Shown here in pieces: positions 30,136 to 37,216 of a DNA stretch of 64,000 bases. The translations under genes and the position numbers were made by a program. The notes beneath the pieces are model-generated. The model searched no databases. It saw nothing but the letters and a program-made list of their open reading frames with translations, and was not told where the DNA came from. The stretch spans positions 1 through 64,000 of the forward strand of contig RJAE01000013.1 of assembly GCA_004000035.1 (NCBI GenBank), read 5' to 3'. Source of the stretch: Arthrobacter sulfonylureivorans (GTDB lineage Bacteria > Actinomycetota > Actinomycetes > Actinomycetales > Micrococcaceae). Every line of letters begins with the position of its first letter. Within the stretch, counting starts at the first letter, position 1.

Positions 30136-30672
30136 CTACCGTGCCGGTGGAATGTTCTGGTTGATGTGGAACAGGTTTTCCGGGTCGTACACCGCCTTGA
30201 TCTCCGCCAAACGGTCATAATTGCCGCGATAGGACGCGCGGATACGGTCCTCCCCCTCGGCCATCATGAAGTTGACGTAGGCGCCGCCGGCACTGGTCGG
30301 GTGCAGTTCCTCCCAGTAGGAGGTGGCCCAGCCGGTGATCAGCTCAGCATTGGCCGGGTCCGGGTCCACGCCGACGATGACGCCGGCCCAGCCTCCATTG
30401 CGGTAGGCGAACGGAGTGGCGTCTTCGGGCACCCGCGCGGCCGCGCCGTCGATCGGATACAGGTGCATGGTCGAGTACCCGGTGGGCAGATGCTGGCGCG
30501 GCACCAGGGACCCGGCATGCAGGACCAAGTAGGCCAACAACTCGACCGCACGGGAAGCCGACACCGGGGACGCGGCGCTTTCAGGGGAAACCAGTCTGGC
30601 CGCTCCGCGCCAAACGGAACTGTAATACCACGCGCCAGGCCACCCCCTGAGTCTTCGGCCCACGGGTGACAT
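30136..30672 (-). pseudogene. remnant of an FAD-linked (berberine-bridge-type) oxidase
   Basis: The open frame encodes about 178 residues, but only the C-terminal BBE segment is recognisable: STMHLYPIDGAAARVPED, WAGVIVGVDPDP, SAGGAYVNFM and YDRLAEIKAVYDPENLFHIN. Full-length enzymes are about 450-500 residues with an N-terminal FAD-binding PCMH domain, and nothing like that lies upstream, where the yigZ gene begins divergently. The region just before (residues 20-65) looks scrambled. I call it a 5'-truncated, probably non-functional gene. It could not bind FAD covalently without the missing domain. Confidence 0.72.
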
Positions 30673-30748
30673 CTTCCCACCGGCAGGGGCGCGTGGACAA
30701 CGGTGTGCAGTTCCGGGACCCAGGCTCCGGCCCCCGCAGGAATGCGAT

Positions 30749-30754
30749 TAGGCT
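30749..30754 (+). promoter_or_regulatory. -10 box TAGGCT of yigZ (leaderless)
   Basis: TAGGCT ends 7 nt before the GTG at 30762. The intervening GGAGGAT is too close to act as a Shine-Dalgarno. Confidence 0.45.
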
Positions 30755-30761
30755 GGAGGAT

Positions 30762-31436
30762 GTGCCTCCTGAGTCCAACGCCAGCAGCTACACCACCATT
30801 GCCGGCGAACACCGTCACGCGATCGAGATTAAGCGGTCGCGATTCATCACCGTGCTGCGCCGTGCAGAGACCGAGGACGACGCCCGGAGCCTGGTGTCGG
30901 AACTGCGCCGCGAATTCCATGACGCCAGGCACCACTGCAGCGCCTTCGTGCTTGGACCCGATCGTGCGGTCCAGCGTTCCAATGACGACGGCGAGCCCTC
31001 CGGCACGGCCGGCATCCCCATGCTGGAAGCCCTGATCAAACGTGAGACGGCACCCGGGGTGACGGATCTGAGCGACGTCGCCGCCGTCGTCGTGCGCTAC
31101 TTCGGCGGGATTCTGCTGGGCGCGGGCGGCCTGGTGCGGGCCTACTCGGAATCCGTGTCACAGGCCGTTGCCACCGCCGAGCTGGTGCAGCGGCGCCGGA
31201 TGCGATTGTTCGCGGCGCCAACGATGCACGCGGACGCCGGCCGGTTGGAGAATGACCTGCGGGCGTCGGGAACCGTTGTGCTGGGCAGCGACTATGGTGC
31301 CGCCGATGTGCGGATCCGGCTGGCCCTGGAGGACACTCCGGAAGTGATCGAACGATTCAGGGAGCAGCTTGCGGCGCTGACATCGGGCGGTCCCGCGCCC
31401 ATTGAGCTGGGGACGGAGTGGGTGGACCTTGGCTGA
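30762..31436 (+). CDS. YigZ/IMPACT family protein
   Basis: About 224 residues from GTG at 30762. The IMPACT N-terminal domain is visible as IEIKRSRFITVLRRAETEDD and HHCSAFVLGPDRAVQRSNDDGEPSGTAGIPML, ending YFGGILLGAGGLVRAYSES. The C-terminal DUF1949-like ferredoxin fold follows (residues 140-215). The family is widespread and is linked to translation stress control in eukaryotes; its bacterial function is not settled. The gene overlaps the next one by 8 bp, so the two are probably coupled. Confidence 0.9.
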   Translation: MPPESNASSYTTIAGEHRHAIEIKRSRFITVLRRAETEDDARSLVSELRREFHDARHHCSAFVLGPDRAVQRSNDDGEPSGTAGIPMLEALIKRETAPGVTDLSDVAAVVVRYFGGILLGAGGLVRAYSESVSQAVATAELVQRRRMRLFAAPTMHADAGRLENDLRASGTVVLGSDYGAADVRIRLALEDTPEVIERFREQLAALTSGGPAPIELGTEWVDLG

Positions 31437-32595
31437 ACATCGCGACGACGCGGCCGATACCGGGCGCATCCAGCCAACCTTCGACTTTGCCGCGCTCCGG
31501 CGCTGGCCGGACGTGGAAGCGGACAACCTGTTCGCCCACGACGCGGCCGACAAGCTCCTGCTGGACACTGCCCAGCCGCTGCTCGCAGATCTGGAGGGAA
31601 GCAGGATTGTGGTGGTCAACGACCACTACGGGGCGCTGACGCTGGCCCTGGCGGCTGCCGGCCTGCAGGGAGTCCGGGTTGTGCAGGACGACCTCAGCTC
31701 GGAGCGCGCGCTGGACAATAATGCCTCCCGGCTGGGGTTCGCGGACTACCACCACCACCTGTTGAAGCCCGCCGCGTTTGAAGGTGCCCTGCTAATTCTT
31801 CTTCAGCTGCCCCGCTCGCTCGACGCGCTGGAGGAGATTGCCGGCTGCATTGCCGCGGCGGCCTCCCCCGATGTCACGGTGCTGGCGGGCGGCCGGGTCA
31901 AGCACATGAGCACCGCCATGAACAACATGCTGGCCGTAAGCTTCTCCACCGTGACCGCCGGCCTGGCGCGGCAGAAAGCGCGGATCCTGACCGCCTCCGG
32001 TCCGCTGCCGTCGGCGCGTGGGCGCTTCCCTCGCGCCGAAGAGCACGACGTCGGCCTCCCGGCTCCGCTGCGGTTGGTCGCCTTCGGCGGCACCTTTGGT
32101 GGGCCCAAGGTGGACCCGGGCACCCGGTTCCTGCTCCCTTTGCTCTCCGGTGCCCGGCAGGCCGACCGGGCGGTGGATCTGGGTTGCGGCAACGGCACGA
32201 TCGCCGCCTACCTTGCCCTGGCCCGCGGCGGAATGCGGGTGCTGGCTATGGACCAGTCGGCCTCCGCCGTCAGATCAGCGCGTGCCACCGCCGAGGCGAA
32301 TGCGGTTGCTGACCGGGTGGAAGTGCGGCGGGATGACGCCCTGTCCTCGCTGCCCGCGGCTTCCGAGCAGCTGGTTGTGCTCAACCCACCGTTCCATATA
32401 GGAAACACCGTCCATGCCGGCATTGCGCTGAAGCTCTTCGCCGACGCCGGCCGGGTACTCGCCCCCGGCGGAGAATTGTGGACGGTGTGGAACAGCCATT
32501 TGGCCTACAAACCGGCGTTAAACCGGTTGGTGGGGCCCACCCGCCAGGTGGCGCGCAACCCCAAATTCACGGTCACCGTTAGCACAAGGGGCTGA
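31429..32595 (+). CDS. RsmC/RlmG-like rRNA guanine-N2 methyltransferase
   Basis: About 388 residues if started at TTG 31429, overlapping the yigZ stop. It has two methyltransferase-like halves. The N-terminal half is degenerate. The C-terminal half is active-looking, with AVDLGCGNGTIAAYLAL as SAM motif I and VVLNPPFHIGN as the NPPF catalytic motif of N2-guanine methyltransferases. This two-domain layout and the NPPFH motif match RsmC and RlmG, which modify 16S or 23S rRNA; which of the two is not clear. An alternative TTG at 31402 exists. It ends just before the region where the Dap cluster begins. Confidence 0.85.
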   Translation: MAEHRDDAADTGRIQPTFDFAALRRWPDVEADNLFAHDAADKLLLDTAQPLLADLEGSRIVVVNDHYGALTLALAAAGLQGVRVVQDDLSSERALDNNASRLGFADYHHHLLKPAAFEGALLILLQLPRSLDALEEIAGCIAAAASPDVTVLAGGRVKHMSTAMNNMLAVSFSTVTAGLARQKARILTASGPLPSARGRFPRAEEHDVGLPAPLRLVAFGGTFGGPKVDPGTRFLLPLLSGARQADRAVDLGCGNGTIAAYLALARGGMRVLAMDQSASAVRSARATAEANAVADRVEVRRDDALSSLPAASEQLVVLNPPFHIGNTVHAGIALKLFADAGRVLAPGGELWTVWNSHLAYKPALNRLVGPTRQVARNPKFTVTVSTRG

Positions 32596-32781
32596 CGGGG
32601 CGTAGCGCTCGGTGCCGTAGTAGCGGCGCAGCTCGGCCTCTTCCTCAGTAGTCAGGCCTTCGGCGGCCGCCGGCGAGGGCGAGTCTTTGATGGTGTCGTG
32701 GCTATAGGCGACGAACACGTCGTGTTGATCAATCCGCGTCCCGTCTAACGGCTCGAACTTTTTCGTAGCTGTCCGCCAGTC
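32518..32781 (-). pseudogene. possible truncated gene remnant at the cluster border
   Basis: An open minus-strand frame of about 88 codons starting right after a TAG. It lacks a start codon upstream of the clearly protein-like part KKFEPLDGTRIDQHDVFVAY, which continues SHDTIKDSP, AAEGLTTEEEAELRRYY and GTERYAPSA. After that it overlaps the methyltransferase gene antisense and loses protein character. It looks like the tail of a gene whose front was lost. I do not recognise the family. It could also be a chance frame. Confidence 0.3.
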
Positions 32782-33026
32782 CTAAGCCCACAGTGGGCGT
32801 CCCGGGTCGAATCCTCCCTCCCCAGACCTCGGGTCCGGACAATCCCCAACGTGTGCAATAACGGCGCAATAACGGCGCGATAACGGGGTCGGGGGTTCAC
32901 TGGAAGGGCATTGCACACTTGCAGCTTCATGGGGTTCTTGGGGAGAACAGCGATGCTCACTGATCCAAACCGCCATTCTCTGGCGACCCTCGTGACCAAG
33001 CTCATGGCAAGAGAACGAGGGATATC
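32596..33026. other. intergenic region upstream of the Dap/NRPS operon
   Basis: About 430 bp without a convincing complete gene. It holds the possible gene remnant at its left side, an inverted repeat with three ATAACGG iterons (32851-32918) and the presumed operon promoter. A short upstream reading frame starts near 32953, but nothing marks it as a real leader peptide. No iron box was seen. Confidence 0.6.
32851..32918. promoter_or_regulatory. inverted repeat enclosing three 11-bp-spaced iterons
   Basis: GTGTGCAAT (32851-32859) and ATTGCACAC (32910-32918) form a perfect 9-bp inverted repeat 50 bp apart. Next to the left arm, ATAACGG occurs three times at 32858, 32869 and 32880, exactly 11 bp apart, so all copies face the same side of the helix. 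The site is 110 bp before the first gene of the biosynthetic operon, a fitting place for an operator or looping regulator. The regulator is unknown. Confidence 0.5.
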
Positions 33027-34094
33027 ATGCCGATCATTAAGGATCCGTACCTGTTCAACGAGCAAAGTCTGTTCGTCGACTTGGAAGCGGTGCTGGGCCG
33101 CCGCCTCTACCTGAAGATCGAGGGCTTCAACTTCGCTGGCTCGATCAAGCTCAAGCCCGCACGGGAGATGGTGGAGCGCGCCGAGCGGGAGGGATTGATC
33201 GGCCCCGGCTCCACCCTCGTGGAGTCCTCTTCGGGCAACCTCGGCGTCGCGCTCAGCATGATCGCCGCCAGCAAGGGATACCGCTTCGTGTGCGTGATCG
33301 ATCCACGCTGCAACCCGGCCACACGGCAACTCATGGAGTCGCTCGGGGCACAGGTGGATTTGGTCACCGAACCGGACCCCGTCGACGGCTTCCTCGGGGC
33401 CAGGCTCAACCACGTCCGGGACCTGTGCGAGTCCGACGAGCGGTACATCTGGCTCAACCAGTACACCAATCCCGGCAACTGGGGAGCGCACTACCGCTGG
33501 ACTGCCCCCGAGATCTCCCATCAGTTCCCCGAACTGGACGTGCTGTTCGTGGGAGCCGGGACAACGGGAACCCTGATGGGCTGCGCAAGGTACTTCCGCG
33601 AGCACCGGCCCGATGTCCGGATTGTCGCGGTCGACGCCGCAGGATCGGTCTCCTTCGGCGGCCAGCCGGCCACCCGCCTGATCCCGGGTCTGGGCATGAG
33701 CGTGCGGCCTCCGCAGCTCGACGAGTCCTTGATCGATGACGTGGTGATGGTCGAGGAGCTCGACACGGTGCGCGCCTGCCACCGCCTCGCGGCGGGCGGG
33801 TTCCTGCTCGGTGGCTCCACCGGGACCGTGGTCCACGGCGCCATGTCCTGGCTCGCCGACCACGACGCCCAAGACGCCACGGCGGTGGCCATCTCCCCGG
33901 ATCTGGGCCGCCCGTATCTGGAAACCGTCTACGACCCCGACTGGGTGCTCGACCACTTCGGGGCCGAAGCGCTCGCAACCGCCGAGGTGACGGCGGCTCC
34001 GGACCAACGGTCCGACCCGGCGTCGGGACGTCGGCACACGGCACCCGCGGCCGATCCCGTCGCCACCGCCTCGCTAAGGAGTTTTGTGCAGTGA
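33027..34094 (+). CDS. sbnA: SbnA-like N-(2-amino-2-carboxyethyl)-L-glutamate synthase
   Basis: A 355-residue fold-type II PLP enzyme of the cysteine synthase superfamily. NFAGSIKLKPAREM contains the probable Schiff-base Lys41. ESSSGNLGVALSMIAASKG is the substrate/PLP loop and FVGAGTTGTLMG the phosphate-binding loop. The N-terminus IIKDPYLFNEQSLFVDLEAV and NQYTNPGNWGAHY match SbnA rather than CysK. SbnA joins O-phospho-L-serine and L-glutamate to make ACEGA, the Dap precursor. A 35-residue polar tail is extra. GAGGGAT precedes the ATG. Its TGA overlaps the GTG of the next gene. Confidence 0.88.
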   Translation: MPIIKDPYLFNEQSLFVDLEAVLGRRLYLKIEGFNFAGSIKLKPAREMVERAEREGLIGPGSTLVESSSGNLGVALSMIAASKGYRFVCVIDPRCNPATRQLMESLGAQVDLVTEPDPVDGFLGARLNHVRDLCESDERYIWLNQYTNPGNWGAHYRWTAPEISHQFPELDVLFVGAGTTGTLMGCARYFREHRPDVRIVAVDAAGSVSFGGQPATRLIPGLGMSVRPPQLDESLIDDVVMVEELDTVRACHRLAAGGFLLGGSTGTVVHGAMSWLADHDAQDATAVAISPDLGRPYLETVYDPDWVLDHFGAEALATAEVTAAPDQRSDPASGRRHTAPAADPVATASLRSFVQ

Positions 34095-37000
34095 AACTGC
34101 CCGTCGACGACCTGAAAGGGTCACCGCGTTCCACAACTCCGACGAGTCCCCCGACCCCTGAGGCACCCGCGGCTCCGGCCGGGAACGGCTCCCCAGGCAC
34201 GCCGGCCTCTGGTGCGCGCGTTGCCTTGGAGCGCCGGCTGGCGGAACTTCTCGCATCGGTGGTGAAGAAGGACGATGTCCCCGTGGACGCCAACTTTTTC
34301 TTGGAGCTGGGCGCGGACTCGCTGGTGATGGCCCAGTTCTGCGCCCGCGTGCGCAAGCAGCCGGACCTTCCTGCCGTGTCGATCAAGGACATCTACCAGA
34401 ACCCAACCATCGCGGCGCTTGCCGCGGCCCTGGCACCGGCGGAAGAGGCGACGGCGCAAGCACAGTTGCAGGAGAGGTTAACGGAGCTGCTTTCCGGCGT
34501 GCTCGGCGTCGAGCACGTGTCGGCGGACGCCGACTTCTTCCACGATCTGGGCGCCGACTCGCTGGTGATGGCCCAGTTCTGCGCCCGCGTGCGCAAGCAG
34601 CCGGACCTCCCTGCCGTGTCGATCAAGGACATCTACCAGAACCCAACGATCGCGGCGCTTGCCGCGGCCCTGGCACCGGCGGAAGAGGCGACGGCGCAAG
34701 CACAGTTGCAGGAGAGGTTGACCGAGGTGCTCGCCGGTGCGCTGGACATCGAGCAGGTGCCGGTGGACGCCGACTTCTTCCACGATCTGGGCGCCGACTC
34801 GCTGGTGATGGCGCGGTTCTGCGCCCGCGTGCGCAAGCAGCCGGAGCTGCCCCAGATATCCATGAAGGAGATCTACAGCAACCCGAATATCACCGCATTG
34901 GCGGCGGCCCTGCAGGTTCCTCCGCCGCAGGACAAGGAGACGGAACCCTCGCCGACCGTGGCCTCCGTGCCGGAGACGCCTCCGCCGATGGACGCGCGGA
35001 CCTGGGAGTATGTCGCCTGCGGCGCCCTGCAGGTGCTCGTCTACATCGGCTACTGCCTGCTTGCCGGCCTGATCATGGTCGTGGGGTACCTGTGGCTATT
35101 CCCGGCCGCAGGCTCGGGCAACCACGACTGGTTGACCCACGGGACGCCCTTTTGGGAACTCTACCTGCGGTCGATCTCATACACCGCCGCGACGTTCGTA
35201 GTGATGTGCATCCTGCCGGTGGCCGCCAAGTGGATTTTCGTCGGGCGCTTCCGGCCCAGGGAGATCCGCATCTGGAGTCTGGCCTACTTTCGGTTCTGGT
35301 TGGTCAAGGCGTTAATGCGCACCTCTCCCCTCTCGCTGATGGCCGGTTCGCCGCTGACGACCTTCTATCTGAGGGCCATGGGGGCGAAGGTCGGCCGCAA
35401 CGTGATGATCATGACCAATCGGCTGCCGATCTGCACCGACCTGCTGACGATCGGCGAGGGGACGGTGATCCGCAAGGACGCCATGCTCAACGGATACCGT
35501 GCCCACGGCGGCGTCATCCAGTTGGGTGGGGTCACGCTGGGCCGGGACGTGATCATCGGCGAGGGGAGCGTCCTGGACATTGACACGGCGATGGGTGACC
35601 GCTCGCAGCTGGGCCACAGGTCCACGCTCTACACCGGCCAAGCCGTGCCCGAGGGCGAGCGGTGGCACGGCTCGCCAGGCAGGCCCGGGGCTGCGGACTA
35701 CGCCACGGTCGAGCCGACGCCCTACCGGCCGTCGCGCCGTGGATGGTTCGCCGTTTCCCAGCTCCTGGGCACGGTCGGGCTGGGCCGCACCATGTGGGGA
35801 CTTGCGATCGCGCTGGTCATCCTGGCGAACCCGAACATCGCGGCCCTTCTGGAGCCGCAGGAGTTGGCGTTCACCGACTGGGTCTTCTACGCCGACGCCG
35901 CCGTCTACGCCGGCCTGGGCATCATCGGTGGAACGCTCGTGGCGTTGGTCCTCATCACGACCCTGCCGCGGCTGCTCCAACTCGCGCTGAAGCCGGACAG
36001 GGTGTATCCGCTGTTCGGGCTGCGTGACGGGGCGGCACGGGCTGTGTCCAAGATGACCAACAGTCCGATGCTCGGGCAGTTGTTCGGCGACAGCTCCTAC
36101 ATCGTGAACTACGTGCGGGCCATCGGATACCGCCAGCCGCAGGTCGAACAGACCGGCTCAAATTTCGGCACGGGGTTCAAGCACGACAACCCGTTCCTCT
36201 CGACCATCGGCACCGGCACGATGATCGCCGACGGGGTGTCGTTCATGAACACGGACTACTCCGCGACGTCGTTCAAAATCAGTGGCGTCGCGATCGGTGC
36301 TCGCAACTTCCTGGGCAACGCCGTTCTGTACCCGGCCGAGGCCAAGACGGGGGACAACTGTCTGCTCGCGACCAAGGTCATGGTCCCCGTCGACGGGCCT
36401 GTGCGCCAGGATGTGGGCCTGCTCGGATCCCCGGCGTTCGAGATCCCCCGCTCAGTGCTGCGGGACACCCTTCCGGAGGAGCAACGGAGCCGCGCCGACC
36501 TCCGCCGGGATCTGGCGGCCAAGAACGGCCACAACCTGCGGACCATGGCCCTCTTGATGCTGGCGCGGTGGTTCAACGCCATGGTGGCCATGCTGGCGAT
36601 GTTCGCCGGTCTCGAACTGTCCGACCAATTCGGTTTCCTTGCGATCAGCGCGTCGTTCGTCCTGATGCTCGTACTCGGCGTGCTGGTCCCCGTCGGCCTC
36701 CAGCACGTCGCGACAGGGTTCCGGCGGCTCCGGCCCCAGTTGTGCTCCATTTACAACCCTTACTTCTGGTGGCACGAGCGGTACTGGAAGCTGCAGGCCC
36801 AGAGCCGGTATCTGGCTCTCTTCAATGGAACGCCGTTCAAGCCAATGGTCTGGCGTCTGCTGGGCGTGCGGATCGGCTCCCGGGTCTTCGACGACGGCCT
36901 CGGGATCGTCGAGCGGTCCCTGGTGACGATCGGCTCCCGCTGCACGATGAACAACGGCACCACCATCCAGTCCCATTCCCAAGAGGACGGGATGTTTAAG

Positions 37001-37216
37001 TCCGACTACAACGTCGTCGGGGACGACGTCACGCTCGGCGTCGCCGCCTTTATCCACTACGGCGTGACCGTTGAAGACGGTGCCGTTGTCACCGCCGACT
37101 CCTTCGTGATGAAGGGGACGACACTCCCTCGGGGAACCCTCTGGGGCGGCAACCCGGCCGAAGAGGCCCAAGTCGCCGCCACGTCGCCCGTCGCAATGGA
37201 AAGGCCCGTGTCATGA
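34091..37216 (+). CDS. membrane NRPS: three carrier domains plus Pls-type C-terminal half, no adenylation domain
   Basis: A 1041-residue protein. Residues 45-275 are three tandem peptidyl carrier domains, each with LGADSLVM and phosphopantetheine serines at 77, 157 and 237. The rest matches the terminal region of Pls/PosA synthetases: TM segments near 310-335 and 360-385; a hexapeptide beta-helix (about 435-535, TIGEGTVIRKDAML); two TM segments; a second helix (IGTGTMIADGVSF); two TM segments; and a third (TIGSRCTMNNGTTI to GGNPAEEAQ). In Pls the three repeats polymerise an amino acid held on one carrier, with an adenylation domain at the N-terminus. Here that domain is replaced by carriers and is probably supplied in trans by the next gene. 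GTG start overlaps sbnA; the stop overlaps the next ATG. Confidence 0.9.
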   Translation: MKLPVDDLKGSPRSTTPTSPPTPEAPAAPAGNGSPGTPASGARVALERRLAELLASVVKKDDVPVDANFFLELGADSLVMAQFCARVRKQPDLPAVSIKDIYQNPTIAALAAALAPAEEATAQAQLQERLTELLSGVLGVEHVSADADFFHDLGADSLVMAQFCARVRKQPDLPAVSIKDIYQNPTIAALAAALAPAEEATAQAQLQERLTEVLAGALDIEQVPVDADFFHDLGADSLVMARFCARVRKQPELPQISMKEIYSNPNITALAAALQVPPPQDKETEPSPTVASVPETPPPMDARTWEYVACGALQVLVYIGYCLLAGLIMVVGYLWLFPAAGSGNHDWLTHGTPFWELYLRSISYTAATFVVMCILPVAAKWIFVGRFRPREIRIWSLAYFRFWLVKALMRTSPLSLMAGSPLTTFYLRAMGAKVGRNVMIMTNRLPICTDLLTIGEGTVIRKDAMLNGYRAHGGVIQLGGVTLGRDVIIGEGSVLDIDTAMGDRSQLGHRSTLYTGQAVPEGERWHGSPGRPGAADYATVEPTPYRPSRRGWFAVSQLLGTVGLGRTMWGLAIALVILANPNIAALLEPQELAFTDWVFYADAAVYAGLGIIGGTLVALVLITTLPRLLQLALKPDRVYPLFGLRDGAARAVSKMTNSPMLGQLFGDSSYIVNYVRAIGYRQPQVEQTGSNFGTGFKHDNPFLSTIGTGTMIADGVSFMNTDYSATSFKISGVAIGARNFLGNAVLYPAEAKTGDNCLLATKVMVPVDGPVRQDVGLLGSPAFEIPRSVLRDTLPEEQRSRADLRRDLAAKNGHNLRTMALLMLARWFNAMVAMLAMFAGLELSDQFGFLAISASFVLMLVLGVLVPVGLQHVATGFRRLRPQLCSIYNPYFWWHERYWKLQAQSRYLALFNGTPFKPMVWRLLGVRIGSRVFDDGLGIVERSLVTIGSRCTMNNGTTIQSHSQEDGMFKSDYNVVGDDVTLGVAAFIHYGVTVEDGAVVTADSFVMKGTTLPRGTLWGGNPAEEAQVAATSPVAMERPVS
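34223..34918 (+). repeat. 240-bp tandem repeat encoding three carrier domains
   Basis: The serine codons fall at 34319, 34559 and 34799, exactly 240 bp apart. The first two units are nearly identical at DNA level over about 165 bp (around 34315-34480 and 34555-34720), while the third has diverged. This points to a recent duplication or to gene conversion. Confidence 0.92.

Noticed and set aside
32805-32832. tRNA-like 3' end (GGGTCGAATCC followed by CTCCCC) near the operon border
   Set aside because: It resembles a T-loop and acceptor, but the T-stem does not pair and no matching GGGGAGG acceptor strand or anticodon arm lies upstream. Not a tRNA and not a safe attachment site.
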